Positions 44,977 through 54,194 of a DNA stretch of 64,000 nt are shown one piece after another. A program made the translations under genes and the position numbers. The notes beneath the pieces were generated by a model. The model did not search any database. It saw nothing but the letters and a program-made list of their open reading frames with translations, and was not told where the DNA came from. The DNA comes from Catellatospora bangladeshensis (GTDB lineage: Bacteria; Actinomycetota; Actinomycetes; Mycobacteriales; Micromonosporaceae), in NCBI RefSeq assembly GCF_016862575.1, contig NZ_BONF01000007.1, positions 36,519 to 100,518 on the forward strand. The letters run 5' to 3'. Within the stretch, counting starts at the first letter, position 1; every line of letters starts with the position of its first letter.

Positions 44977-46370
44977 CCGCGCACACCGTCGTCGTCGGGG
45001 GCGGGATCGCGGGCCTGGCTGCGGCGCTGCGCCTGTCGGCGGCGGGCCACCGGGTGACCGTGGTGGAGCAGTACGACCGCCTCGGCGGCAAGATCAGCAC
45101 CCGGCCGGACGGGGTCGACACCGGGGCCGAGCAGTTCCTGATGCGCGACCCGGCGGGCGGCCCCAGCGGCGCGATGCGCCTGGTCGAGTCGCTGGGCCTG
45201 GCCGAGCGCCTGGTGCACCCCGTGGCGGGTGGCGCCGGTTTGTGGGTACGCGGCGCGCTGCGCCCGATGCCCACCGGCCACGTGATGGGCGTGCCCGGCC
45301 CGCAGACCACGCTCGACGGCGTGGCGGCGACGGCCGACCGGGACACCGACCGGGGCGCCCCTGTGCTGGCCCCGGGCGAGGACCGGGCGGTCGGCGCGGT
45401 GGTCCGAGAGCGCCTCGGCGACGAGGTCGTCGACCACCTCGTCGACCCGCTGCTCGGCGGCGTGTACGCGGGCAGCGCCGACGGCCTCTCCCTGGCCGCG
45501 ACCATGCCCGCCCTGCACCGGGCGCTCGGCGAGCAGCACACCCTGCGTGAGGCGGTGGCCCGCACCACGGCCGCCAGCCGCGCCCACGGCTCCGGCGCCC
45601 CCGTCTTCGGCACCCTGCGCGGCGGCCTGAGCACGCTGATCGACGCCGCCGCCGCCGAACTGCGCGCCCGCGGCGCCGAGATCCGCACCGGCCTGCCCGT
45701 CCGCCGCCTCGAACGCGACGGCGCCGGCTGGGCCGTGTACGTCGGCGCGGCCGCCCCCGACGCCCCCACGAGCGCCCGCGGCCCCCGCCTGACCTGCGAC
45801 GACGTCGTGCTGGCCGTCCCCGCCCGCCCCGCCTCCCGGCTGCTGCAGCCGGTCGCACCCGACGCCGCCGAGCTCGTCGGCACGCTCGACTACGCCAGCA
45901 TCGGCCTGGTCACCCTGGAGCTGACCGGCGTCGAGCTGCCCACGCTGAGCGGCTTCCTGGTGCCCGCCGACCAGGGCCTGACCATCAAAGCCGCCACCTT
46001 CTTCAGTACCAAGTGGGCCCACCACGCCCGCCCCGGCGGCGTGCTGCTGCGCGCCAGCGTCGGCCGCCACGGCGAGCAGGCCGCGCTCCAGCGCCCGGAC
46101 GCGGAGCTGGTGCAGGCCGCGCTCGCCGACCTCGGCACCGTGCTGGGCACGACGCTGCCCGCGCCCACGGCCGCCTCCGTCACCCGCTGGGGCGGGGGAC
46201 TGCCCCAGTACGCCCCCGGTCACGTCGACCGGGTCGCCGCCGCGCGTGACCTGCTGAGCGGGCTCCCTCTCGCCCTGGCCGGCGCGGCGTTCGACGGCGT
46301 CGGCATCCCCGCCTGCGTCAACTCGGCCGAGCAGGCCGCCGTCCGGATTCTGGAAGGATCAGAGCAATGA
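44973..46370 (+). CDS. cgoX: Coproporphyrinogen III oxidase (HemY/CgoX type flavoprotein)
   Basis: A 465-residue FAD-dependent oxidase. The FAD motif is [21 protein letters not shown], followed by [12 protein letters not shown]; the C-terminal [27 protein letters not shown] completes the flavin site. In actinobacteria this enzyme oxidises coproporphyrinogen III to coproporphyrin III, oxygen-dependently, in the coproporphyrin-dependent haem route; the older name is protoporphyrinogen oxidase. ATGA overlap with hemE. Ferrochelatase (cpfC) is not in this window. Confidence 0.87.
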   Translation: MTAHTVVVGGGIAGLAAALRLSAAGHRVTVVEQYDRLGGKISTRPDGVDTGAEQFLMRDPAGGPSGAMRLVESLGLAERLVHPVAGGAGLWVRGALRPMPTGHVMGVPGPQTTLDGVAATADRDTDRGAPVLAPGEDRAVGAVVRERLGDEVVDHLVDPLLGGVYAGSADGLSLAATMPALHRALGEQHTLREAVARTTAASRAHGSGAPVFGTLRGGLSTLIDAAAAELRARGAEIRTGLPVRRLERDGAGWAVYVGAAAPDAPTSARGPRLTCDDVVLAVPARPASRLLQPVAPDAAELVGTLDYASIGLVTLELTGVELPTLSGFLVPADQGLTIKAATFFSTKWAHHARPGGVLLRASVGRHGEQAALQRPDAELVQAALADLGTVLGTTLPAPTAASVTRWGGGLPQYAPGHVDRVAAARDLLSGLPLALAGAAFDGVGIPACVNSAEQAAVRILEGSEQ

Positions 46371-47074
46371 GCGAGCAGGAACAGAGCAACGCCGCCCGGC
46401 TGCGCGAGCTGAACGACACCATCCGGTACACGATGTGGTCGGTGTTCCGCGCCAAGGCCCCGATGCCGTCGATCCGGTCCGAGGCGGCGAGCGAGGTCGA
46501 AGGGCTGTTCCAGCAGCTCGCCGAGAAGGACGTGACGATCCGCGGCGTGTACGACGTGGCCGGCCTGCGCGCCGACGCCGACGTGATGATCTGGTGGCAC
46601 TCGTCCTCGGCCGACGCGCTGCAGGACGCGTACGGCCTGTTCCGGCGCACCGCGTTCGGCAAGTGCCTGACGCCGGTCTGGTCGCAGGCGGCCCTGCACC
46701 GCCCCGCCGAGTTCAACAAGAGCCACATCCCGGCGTTCCTGGCCGGCGAGGAGGCCCGCCGCTACGTCTGCGTCTACCCGTTCGTGCGCTCGTACGAGTG
46801 GTACCTGCTGCCCGACGCCGAGCGCCGCGAGATGCTCGCCGAGCACGGCAAGATGGCCCGCGGCTACCCCGACGTCCGCGCCAACACGGTCGCCTCGTTC
46901 GCCCTGGGCGACTACGAGTGGATGCTCGCCTTCGAGGCCGACGAGCTGCACCGCATCGTCGACCTGATGCGCGACCTGCGCGCCTCGACGGCCCGCCGCC
47001 ACGTGCGCGAGGAGGTGCCGTTCTACACCGGCCGCCGCCGCTCGGTCGAGGAGATCGTCTCCTCCCTCCCGTAG
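46367..47074 (+). CDS. chdC: Coproheme decarboxylase (HemQ/ChdC, chlorite-dismutase family)
   Basis: A 235-residue haem-binding enzyme that decarboxylates coproheme to haem b using peroxide, the last step of this route. Family motifs are [18 protein letters not shown] at the N-terminus, [16 protein letters not shown] with the radical Tyr, and the axial His in [19 protein letters not shown] overlap with cgoX makes hemE-cgoX-chdC one translationally coupled operon. It has Gln-independent spacing and length typical of Actinobacterial ChdC. Confidence 0.92.
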   Translation: MSEQEQSNAARLRELNDTIRYTMWSVFRAKAPMPSIRSEAASEVEGLFQQLAEKDVTIRGVYDVAGLRADADVMIWWHSSSADALQDAYGLFRRTAFGKCLTPVWSQAALHRPAEFNKSHIPAFLAGEEARRYVCVYPFVRSYEWYLLPDAERREMLAEHGKMARGYPDVRANTVASFALGDYEWMLAFEADELHRIVDLMRDLRASTARRHVREEVPFYTGRRRSVEEIVSSLP

Positions 47075-47129
47075 GAACGCTCCCACGGCAAGGGCCGCGA
47101 GAAATCGAACGCAAACTGTAGGGCATCCC

Positions 47130-47162
47130 GTGCAACTGATTTGCACGATCGTGCCCTACACT
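47130..47162 (+). promoter_or_regulatory. Leaderless promoter and overlapping palindromes of LacI regulator 1
   Basis: -10 TACACT (47157-47162) is 8 nt before ATG 47171. Upstream are two overlapping inverted repeats, GTGCAA-CTGAT-TTGCAC (47130-47146) and the perfect palindrome GCACGATCGTGC (47143-47154). They are likely autoregulatory operators. Confidence 0.55.
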
Positions 47163-47170
47163 TGCGTACC

Positions 47171-48190
47171 ATGACGCGCAGACTCGCCGAAGTGGCGAAG
47201 TACGTGGGAGTGAGCACGGCCACCGTGAGCCGCGTGCTCAACGGCCGGCCCGGCATCTCCGAGGCCACCCGCACGGCCGTGCTCACCGCCCTGGACGTGC
47301 TCGGCTACGAGCGCCCGACGAAGCTGCGCGGCGAACGTGCACGTCTGGTCGGCCTCGTGCTGCCCGAGCTGCAGAACCCGATCTTCCCCGCCTTCGCCGA
47401 GGTCGTCGCGGGCGCACTGGCCAAGCGCGGCTTCACCCCCGTCCTGTGCACCCGCACCGCCGACGGCGTGGCCGAGTCCGACTACGTCGACATGCTCCTG
47501 GAGCAGCAGGTCTCCGGCGTCATCTTCGCCGGCGGCAACTACGCCCAGGCCGACGCCGAGCACGAGCACTACCGCCGCCTCCTCGACCGCGGCCTGCCCG
47601 CCATACTGGTCAACGCCGGCATCGAGGACCTCGGCTTCCCCCGCGTCTCCGCCGACGACGCCGTAGCCACCGAACAGGCCTACAACCACCTGGCCTCCCT
47701 CGGCCACGACCGCGTCGGCCTCATCCTCGGCCCCCCCGACCACATGCCCTCCCAGCGCAAGCGCCAGGCCTTCCCCGGCCCCGACGACCTCGTCGAGCGC
47801 ACCATCTTCTCCATGGAGGGCGGCCACGCCGCGGCGGCAAGGCTCATCGGCCGAGGCGTGACCGGCATCATCTGCGCCAGCGACGTCCTCGCCCTAGGCG
47901 CCGTCCGCGGCGCCCGCCGCCTCGGCCTCACCGTCCCCGGCGACATCTCCCTCGTCGGCTACGACGACTCAGCGGTGATGACCTGCACCGACCCACCCCT
48001 CACCACCGTCCGCCAGCCCATCGAAGCCATGGGCCAGGCCGCCGTAGCCCTCCTGGTCAGCGAAATCGCCGGCAACGTAGTCCCCGCCGACGAACTCCTC
48101 TTCGAAACCGAACTCGTAGTCCGCGGCTCCACCGCCGCCGTAACCCCCACGGCCCCCCGCGTCCCCGCCCAGGCCCGCACCGCCGACTGA
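47171..48190 (+). CDS. LacI-family transcriptional regulator 1
   Basis: A 339-residue repressor. The N-terminal helix-turn-helix (LAEVAKYVGVSTATVSRVLNG) and hinge (GYERPTKLRGERARLVGLVL) are followed by a periplasmic-binding-like sensor domain (NPIFPAFAEVVAGAL ... GVTGIICASDVLALGAV ... ISLVGYDDSAVMTCTDPPLTTVRQP). It is a close paralogue of the regulator at 57834, with the first 40 bases of the genes nearly identical. Together they bracket the glucan locus, so maltose/glucan-type oligosaccharides are the expected inducers. It lies upstream of the binding-protein gene, separated by an 820-nt gap with two repeats. Confidence 0.88.
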   Translation: MTRRLAEVAKYVGVSTATVSRVLNGRPGISEATRTAVLTALDVLGYERPTKLRGERARLVGLVLPELQNPIFPAFAEVVAGALAKRGFTPVLCTRTADGVAESDYVDMLLEQQVSGVIFAGGNYAQADAEHEHYRRLLDRGLPAILVNAGIEDLGFPRVSADDAVATEQAYNHLASLGHDRVGLILGPPDHMPSQRKRQAFPGPDDLVERTIFSMEGGHAAAARLIGRGVTGIICASDVLALGAVRGARRLGLTVPGDISLVGYDDSAVMTCTDPPLTTVRQPIEAMGQAAVALLVSEIAGNVVPADELLFETELVVRGSTAAVTPTAPRVPAQARTAD

Positions 48191-48219
48191 CCCCACCCCT
48201 CCGCCCGCCCCGCCCCCTT

Positions 48220-48294
48220 GATCGTCCAACTTGCCAGGCAAGTGGGCAAAAGCGCGCGCAAGATACCCCCAAGTGCCAGGCAAGTCAGACGATC
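48220..48294. repeat. 75-bp palindromic repeat, family A copy 4
   Basis: Arms GATCGTCCAACTTGCCAGG and CCAGGCAAGTCAGACGATC, the most diverged copy (two compensating-like arm changes). It lies 29 nt after the LacI 1 stop. Confidence 0.85.
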
Positions 48295-48440
48295 ATGCGG
48301 CCGCGCCGGACCCCCGACGCACCGCCGACCAGCTACACGCACCGCGTACCAACACAGGCCCTGTCGCCGCCAGCGACGGGGCCTGTCCCATTCCCCGGGC
48401 CCGCGCCTTCACGAGGCCCGGTTTGTCCGTTTCAGCGGAC

Positions 48441-48507
48441 GATGATCGCCACTTCGTGTCCAACCCTAAGGCCAGACCCCACTTCCCGACACGAACTCGC
48501 GATCAAG
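48441..48507. repeat. 67-bp palindromic repeat, family B copy 4
   Basis: GATGATCGCCACTTCGTGTC ... GACACGAACTCGCGATCAAG, same length as other members, with poorer symmetry. Confidence 0.8.
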
Positions 48508-48840
48508 ACAGCACCGCCCCACCACCAGCGCCCCAGCCGCGCTGAAACGTTGCGTAAACGCACCCGCGAACCCCACCCCCACCGTCCTCGGCGCCGCCCT
48601 TCACCCCCCACGCCACCGCAACTGACGGCAGAACGCCACCTTCCCACCACTGACCTGCACGTTCATGACTTCCGTGCACCCACTCCGCAACAACCAACCG
48701 CAAAGACACGACAGCATGCCGAGATGATTGCGAAACCATCTCGACACATCCCCCGTGAGCCCCGCCACACACATCCCTTGCAGCACAGACACCACCCCGC
48801 CACACGACAACGTCCCGTCGAAATTTTGCGTAACTATCTT
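48508..48840. other. Non-coding stretch of reduced GC upstream of the glucan ABC operon
   Basis: Pyrimidine-rich, lower-GC sequence with many CACC/CCAC runs. No open frame has a ribosome site or protein-like composition. With the two repeats it makes an 820-nt gap (48191-49010), the largest in the window. TTGCGTAA occurs at about 48552 and again at about 48825, close to the promoter. Confidence 0.5.
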
Positions 48841-48846
48841 GATACC

Positions 48847-48875
48847 TTGCGGCAATGAGTCGCCATCGCTACAGT
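48847..48875 (+). promoter_or_regulatory. Promoter of the alpha-glucan ABC operon
   Basis: -35 TTGCGG (48847-48852), a 17-nt spacer and -10 TACAGT (48870-48875). TTGCGTAA just upstream and TTGCGGCAA over the -35 are candidate LacI half-sites. The leader to ATG 49011 is about 130 nt. Confidence 0.6.
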
Positions 48876-49010
48876 GACTTCACGTAAGCCTGACCTTGGA
48901 AAATGCGAGGCAGGTCACACGGAAGCCAGCGCAACAAAACGACGCCGCCGCGGACACCTCTCGCCGCGGTTCACGTAGATCAAGATTCCTGTTCCCGAAG
49001 GGATGGACAG

Positions 49011-50390
49011 ATGTCCGTACCGCACTTCCGGAGGGTCGCCGCGATCGCGCTCGCGGCCGGCCTGGGACTGGGCCTCGCGGCCTGCTCCACCAAGGGCGAT
49101 GACGAGGCTGACGCCGCCGGCAAGACCATCATCACGGTGGACTGCATGCCGGTCGGCGCGCAGAAGAACCTGCTGCAGGCCTGGAACGACGACGTCAAGG
49201 CGTTCGAGGCGGCCAACCCCGACATCAAGATCAAGAGCGTGTCGGTCGGCACCCAGTGCGCCAACCCGCCGGACTTCACCGCCCGCCTCAACGGCGGCTC
49301 GATGACCGACGTGTTCTACGGCTACATGACCGACGTGCAGCAGGTCATCGACTCCGGCCAGGCGATGGACATCACCGCCTACGCCAACAAGGACAACATC
49401 CCCACCTGGGACGACGTCCTGGCGGACGCCAAGAACACGTTCACCAAGGACGGCAAGGTCTGGGGCATCCCGACCAAGAACTACTCGATGGGCCTGGTCT
49501 ACAACAAGACGCTGTTCGCCAAGGCCGGCCTGGACCCGAAGAGCCCGCCGAAGACGTGGGCCGAGGTCCGCGACGCCGCCAAGAAGATCGCGGCGCTCGG
49601 TGACGGCGTCGCCGGCTACGGCGAGTACAGCTCGGGCAACACCGGCGGCTGGCACTTCACCGCCGAGCTGTTCTCCCAGGGCGGCACCCCGGTGTCGGCC
49701 GACGGCAAGAAGGCCGACTTCAACAACGACATGGGCAAGAAGGTTCTGCAGAACCTCAAGGACATGCGCTACGCCGACAACAGCATGGGCTCGCGCCAGC
49801 TGCTCGGCTGGGGCGACCTGCTGACGCTGGCCGGTGCCGGCAAGGTCGGCATGTTCGTGGGCGCGCCGGACGCGACCACCGCGATCGTGACCCAGTTCCA
49901 GGGCAAGTACGAGGACTGGGCGATGGGCCCGATGCCCGGCCAGGACGGCCCGGCCAAGGGCACGCTGGGCGGCGGTGAGGGCTACTTCTTCAAGGCGGGC
50001 CTCTCCGAGGACCAGATCAAGGCCGGTCTGAAGTGGCTGGCGTTCGAGAAGCTCACCCCGGGCAAGGGCCAGTTCGACTACGTCCGCGCCAAGGGCCTGG
50101 GCGAGCAGGTGGGTCTCCCGCAGCCGCAGCTGTTCACCCCGGGCAGCGCGTCGCAGAAGGCCGAGTTCGACCTGCGTAAGGCGAACGGCAACATCGCGCC
50201 GGAGGACTTCGCCGCCTTCGAGAACAACCCGGTCCCGATCAAGTTCGAGCCGGCCAACGCGCAGGGCATCTACGCGATCCTCGACAGCGCCATGTCGGCG
50301 ATCCTGACCAACCCGAACGCGAACGTCGACGCAGAGCTGAAGAAGGCCGAGGAGAAGGTCAACCAGCTCCTCGCGCAGGCCGCCAAGTAA
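49011..50390 (+). CDS. Sugar ABC transporter solute-binding lipoprotein
   Basis: A 459-residue extracellular binding protein of the maltose/oligosaccharide group (CUT1). The N-terminus has RR, a hydrophobic core (VAAIALAAGLGLGLAAC) and lipobox LAAC with the lipidated Cys25. Mature features include LLQAWNDDVKAFEAANPDIKIKSV, GGSMTDVFYGYMTDVQQ and WGIPTKNYSMGLVYNKTLFAKAG. It delivers oligosaccharides, here probably glucan fragments such as nigero-oligosaccharides, to the two permeases downstream. AGGGATGG precedes the ATG. A 14-bp hairpin after the stop probably keeps its transcript level above that of the permeases. Confidence 0.88.
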   Translation: MSVPHFRRVAAIALAAGLGLGLAACSTKGDDEADAAGKTIITVDCMPVGAQKNLLQAWNDDVKAFEAANPDIKIKSVSVGTQCANPPDFTARLNGGSMTDVFYGYMTDVQQVIDSGQAMDITAYANKDNIPTWDDVLADAKNTFTKDGKVWGIPTKNYSMGLVYNKTLFAKAGLDPKSPPKTWAEVRDAAKKIAALGDGVAGYGEYSSGNTGGWHFTAELFSQGGTPVSADGKKADFNNDMGKKVLQNLKDMRYADNSMGSRQLLGWGDLLTLAGAGKVGMFVGAPDATTAIVTQFQGKYEDWAMGPMPGQDGPAKGTLGGGEGYFFKAGLSEDQIKAGLKWLAFEKLTPGKGQFDYVRAKGLGEQVGLPQPQLFTPGSASQKAEFDLRKANGNIAPEDFAAFENNPVPIKFEPANAQGIYAILDSAMSAILTNPNANVDAELKKAEEKVNQLLAQAAK

Positions 50391-50396
50391 TCAGAC

Positions 50397-50429
50397 GGCG
50401 GGGGGCCGGCCCGGCGCCGGCCCCCCGCC
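50397..50429 (+). terminator. Intercistronic hairpin between binding protein and permease
   Basis: 14-bp stem GGCGGGGGGCCGGC / GCCGGCCCCCCGCC with a 5-nt loop, 6 nt after the stop. Partial termination or 3'-end stabilisation is typical of this position in sugar ABC operons. Confidence 0.75.
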
Positions 50430-50473
50430 CTCCGCGCGGACCTGACCTCACCCTTTCCCTCGGGAGTGAAGAC

Positions 50474-51430
50474 ATGGCGATCGCCACCGTTCCGGGCACC
50501 GGCATCGACGTCGGCAGCCAAGCGCCCCAGCCGCCCGCGGATCCACGCCGGGCCCGGCGCAACCGCCGTATCAAGGACAATCTGACCGGATACGGGTTCC
50601 TGGCCGGCGCGGTCATCTGCTTCGCCTTCTTCTCCTGGTACCCGATGATCCGCGGCGTCGTGATGAGCTTCCAGCGGACCCGGCGTGGTGAGACCACGTG
50701 GGTGGGCTGGGACAACTACGACCGCATCATCAACGACCCGAGCTTCTGGATCGCCTGGAAGAACACCCTCTACTTCACGGTGCTGGCGCTGATCCTCGGC
50801 TACGCGGTCCCCTTCTTCCTGGCGGTGCTGCTCAACGAGTTCCGGCACGCCAAGGGTTACCTGCGCGTGCTGGTCTACCTGCCGGTGATGCTGCCGCCCG
50901 CGTCGGCGCTGTTCCTGTTCAAGTACCTGGCGTACGACCCGAGCGACGCGGGCCTGTTCAACGCGATGCTGAAGGCGGTGGGCCTGCCCACCTCGCAGTG
51001 GATGCAGTCGGCCGACATGACGATGCCGGCCATGGTGCTCGCCTCGACCTGGATGAACATGGGCGGCGCGATCCTCATCTACCTCGCCGCGCTGCAGAAC
51101 ATCCCCGGCGAGCTGTACGAGGCGGCCGAGCTGGACGGCGCGGGCATCTGGCGGCGGATCACCAACGTGACCATCCCGCAGACCCGGCTGATCCTGTCGC
51201 TGATGGCGATGCTCCAGGTCGTCGCGACGATGCAGCTGTTCATCGAGCCGCTGATCCTGGCCAACGGCGCCGGTACGCAGGACTCGGCCACCTCGGTCGT
51301 GTACCTCATCTACCAGCACGGCTTCTTCCAGAACGACCTCAACGGCGCGGCGGCGCTGGGCGTGATCATGCTCGTGGCGCTGATCGGCTTCTCCGCCGTG
51401 TACGCCCGGCTGAACGCGAAACAGGACTAG
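50474..51430 (+). CDS. Sugar ABC transporter permease (MalF/UgpA type)
   Basis: A 318-residue CUT1 permease with six predicted helices. The cytoplasmic EAA loop that docks the ATPase is ELYEAAELDGAGIWRRITNVTIP. A 35-residue disordered N-terminus precedes the first helix (GYGFLAGAVICFAFFSWYP). It pairs with the next gene. No ATPase gene is present; actinomycetes commonly supply a shared MsiK/MalK-type ATPase from elsewhere in the genome. CCCTCGGGAG is upstream of the ATG. Confidence 0.9.
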   Translation: MAIATVPGTGIDVGSQAPQPPADPRRARRNRRIKDNLTGYGFLAGAVICFAFFSWYPMIRGVVMSFQRTRRGETTWVGWDNYDRIINDPSFWIAWKNTLYFTVLALILGYAVPFFLAVLLNEFRHAKGYLRVLVYLPVMLPPASALFLFKYLAYDPSDAGLFNAMLKAVGLPTSQWMQSADMTMPAMVLASTWMNMGGAILIYLAALQNIPGELYEAAELDGAGIWRRITNVTIPQTRLILSLMAMLQVVATMQLFIEPLILANGAGTQDSATSVVYLIYQHGFFQNDLNGAAALGVIMLVALIGFSAVYARLNAKQD

Positions 51431-51440
51431 GGGACGAGTC

Positions 51441-52328
51441 ATGGCGCAGATTTCCGAGACCCGGTCACTGATCTCCTTCGCGCAGGTCTCCCGGGGCCGC
51501 GGCAAGGCGATCTACTGGAGCCTGCTCATCACCGTGCTGATCGTCTTCACGCTGGTCTTCATCGGCCCGCTGTACTGGATGGTCACCGGCGCGCTGAAGT
51601 CCAGCCCGGAGCTGGCGCAGACGCCGCCGACGCTGTGGCCGAGCGACCCGCAGCCGGCGAACTACTCCGACGCGTGGGAGCGGCTGGCCCTGGCCAAGCT
51701 GCTGTTCAACACGGTCTACTACGCGCTGGGCGCGCTGGCGTTCCAGCTGGTGCTGGACACGGCGGCGGCGTACGCGCTGTCCAAGCTGCGGCCCCGGTTC
51801 GGCAACATCGTGCTGGGCGCGATGCTGGCCACGCTGATGATCCCCGCGATGGTGCTGATCATCCCGCAGTACGTGACCGTGATCGACATGCCGATCCTGG
51901 ACATCAGCCTGATCGACTCGCCGTTCGCGATCTGGCTGCCCGCGGTCGCCAACGCGTTCAACATCTTCCTGCTGAAGCGGTTCTTCGACTCGATCCCCGA
52001 GGATCTGATGTCGGCGGCGACGATGGACGGCGCGGGGTCGATGCGCATCCTGTGGTCGATCATCCTGCCGATCTCACGGCCGATCCTGGGCGTGGTGTCC
52101 ATCTTCGCGGTGACCGCGGTCTGGAAGGACTTCCTCTGGCCGGCGCTGGTCATGCCCTCACCAGAGACGCGCACCATCAGCGTCGGCATCTACGCCTTCT
52201 CCGGCGGCACGCCGCAGAACGTGGTCGTCGCGGCAGCGGTGATCGCCGCGATCCCGACGATCATCTTCTTCCTGATCTTCCAGCGGAGCATCATGTCCGG
52301 CCTCACCGCCGGCGGCCTCAAGGAGTAG
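51441..52328 (+). CDS. Sugar ABC transporter permease (MalG/UgpE type)
   Basis: A 295-residue CUT1 permease with six helices; EAA loop DLMSAATMDGAGSMRILWSIILP. It follows its partner by 10 nt with GGGGACGAG before the ATG. The GH13 gene begins 73 nt downstream, so the hydrolase is probably part of the same transcript. Confidence 0.9.
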   Translation: MAQISETRSLISFAQVSRGRGKAIYWSLLITVLIVFTLVFIGPLYWMVTGALKSSPELAQTPPTLWPSDPQPANYSDAWERLALAKLLFNTVYYALGALAFQLVLDTAAAYALSKLRPRFGNIVLGAMLATLMIPAMVLIIPQYVTVIDMPILDISLIDSPFAIWLPAVANAFNIFLLKRFFDSIPEDLMSAATMDGAGSMRILWSIILPISRPILGVVSIFAVTAVWKDFLWPALVMPSPETRTISVGIYAFSGGTPQNVVVAAAVIAAIPTIIFFLIFQRSIMSGLTAGGLKE

Positions 52329-52401
52329 CCGGGCCGCCCGGTCCGCTCCGCCCGTTCCATCTCCAGTTTCGCGTTCCCGTAAGAGGAAGCAGGTATCTCT
52401 C

Positions 52402-54051
52402 GTGGTTGACATCGGAGCCATCGCGCCGAGGGGGGTGCGCCCGGCGACGGACGCCTGGTGGCGTGACGCCGTCATCTACCAGGTCTACGTCCGCAGCTTC
52501 GCCGACGGCAACGGCGACGGGGTGGGCGACCTGGCCGGCGTGCGCGCGCACCTGCCGTACCTGAGGGACCTGGGCATCGACGCCATCTGGTTCAACCCGT
52601 TCTACGTGTCGCCGCAGGCCGACGGCGGCTACGACGTCAGCGACTACCGCAACATCGACCCCATCTTCGGCGACCTGGCCGAGTGCGAGGAGATGATCCG
52701 GGAAGCGCACGCGCTGGGCATCCGCGTCATCGTCGACGTGGTCCCCAACCACTGCTCCGACCAGCACCCCTGGTTCCAGGCGGCGCTGGCGGCCGGGCCC
52801 GGCTCGCCCGAGCGCGACCTGTTCTGGTTCCGGCCCGGCCGGGGCGAGCACGGCGAGCTGCCCCCGACGGACTGGACGTCGAACTTCGGCGGCGGCACCT
52901 GGACCCGGGTCGCCGACGGCGAGTGGTACCTGCACCTGTTCGACGGCGCGCAGCCCGACTGGAACTGGGACCACCCGGCCGTCCGCGAGGAGCACGAGAA
53001 CGTGCTGCGCTTCTGGTTCGACCGGGGCGCCGACGGCATCCGCATCGACTCGGCCGGCCTGCTCATCAAGGACCCGAACCTGCCCGAGGTGGGCACCACC
53101 GAGCGGCACCCGTTCGAGGACCTCGACGAGGTGCACGACGTGTACCGGGCCTGGCGGCGCATCGCGGAGGAGTACGGCGGCCGCGCGCTGATCGGCGAGG
53201 TGTGGATGCCCGACATCGAGCGCTTCACCAACTACCTGCGCCCCGACGAGATGCACACGGCGTTCAACATGAACTTCCTGTGCAGCGCCTGGGACGCGCC
53301 GAAGCTGCGCGAGGTCGTGGACGACACGCTCGGCTCGCACGCGCCCGTGAACGCGCCCGCGACCTGGGTGCTGTCCAACCACGACGTGACCCGCCACGTC
53401 AGCCGGTACGGCCGCGAAGAGACCTCGTTCTCGTTCAAGGGGCGCACCCACGACACCCCGGTGGACCTGGAGCTGGGCACCCGCCGCGCCCGCGCCGCGA
53501 TCATGCTGGCGCTCGCGCTGCCCGGCTCGGCATACCTCTACCAGGGCGAGGAGCTGGGCCTCTGGGAGGTCGAGGACATCCCGGCCGAGCTGAAGCAGGA
53601 CCCGATGTGGCACCGCACCGCCGGGGCCGACCCGGGCCGCGACGGCTGCCGGGTGCCGCTGCCCTGGTCGGGCGCGGAGGCGCCGTTCGGGTTCAGCCCC
53701 GAGGGCGCGGCCGAGAAGCCCTGGCTGCCGCAGCCGGCCGCGTGGAAGGCGTACACCGCCGAGGCGCAGACCGGCGACCACGGCTCGATGCTGGAGCTGT
53801 ACCGCCGCCTGCTGGGCCTGCGCCACAACGAGCCCGCGCTCGGCGACGGCCCGATGTCCTGGCTGGACAGCGATCCGCAGGTGCTGTCGTTCCGCCGCCC
53901 CGGCCCGGACGGCCTCGACGTGATCTGCGTGGTCAACCTCGCCGAGTCGCCGGTCGAGCTGCCCGCCCACGCGGCGGTGCTGATCGCCAGCGGCCCGCTG
54001 GACGGCACCCGCCTGCCCACCGACACCGCGGTCTGGCTCCGCCCCGCCTGA
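52402..54051 (+). CDS. GH13 alpha-glucosidase (oligo-alpha-glucosidase type)
   Basis: A 549-residue cytoplasmic glycoside hydrolase. A (beta/alpha)8 barrel begins WWRDAVIYQVYVRSFADGNGDGVGDLAG, with VIVDVVPNHCSDQHPWF, the nucleophile Asp216 (GIRIDSAG), the acid/base Glu266 (IGEVWMPD) and the transition-state Asp328 (LSNHDVTR). There is no signal peptide, so it should hydrolyse imported alpha-linked oligosaccharides, releasing glucose. The linkage preference (alpha-1,4, -1,6 or -1,3) is not readable from motifs; context favours products of the secreted enzyme encoded next. GTG start with GAGGAAG about 13 nt upstream. Confidence 0.88.
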   Translation: MVDIGAIAPRGVRPATDAWWRDAVIYQVYVRSFADGNGDGVGDLAGVRAHLPYLRDLGIDAIWFNPFYVSPQADGGYDVSDYRNIDPIFGDLAECEEMIREAHALGIRVIVDVVPNHCSDQHPWFQAALAAGPGSPERDLFWFRPGRGEHGELPPTDWTSNFGGGTWTRVADGEWYLHLFDGAQPDWNWDHPAVREEHENVLRFWFDRGADGIRIDSAGLLIKDPNLPEVGTTERHPFEDLDEVHDVYRAWRRIAEEYGGRALIGEVWMPDIERFTNYLRPDEMHTAFNMNFLCSAWDAPKLREVVDDTLGSHAPVNAPATWVLSNHDVTRHVSRYGREETSFSFKGRTHDTPVDLELGTRRARAAIMLALALPGSAYLYQGEELGLWEVEDIPAELKQDPMWHRTAGADPGRDGCRVPLPWSGAEAPFGFSPEGAAEKPWLPQPAAWKAYTAEAQTGDHGSMLELYRRLLGLRHNEPALGDGPMSWLDSDPQVLSFRRPGPDGLDVICVVNLAESPVELPAHAAVLIASGPLDGTRLPTDTAVWLRPA

Positions 54052-54194
54052 CCGCTCACCCCGAACCGACGCCCAGCGGGCCCGAAAGGAGCCCGAAAGC
54101 TCAGCATCGCCAAGGCCGTGGCGGCGCGACCCCCACCCCGCGCCGCCTCAACCGCTCCGGTCCCCCCGTCCCACACCGGAAGGCAACACAGGCA

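Noticed and set aside
48503..48805. A 100-codon minus-strand frame in the low-GC gap
   Set aside because: Gly/Val-rich, low complexity, no ribosome site and no recognisable domain.
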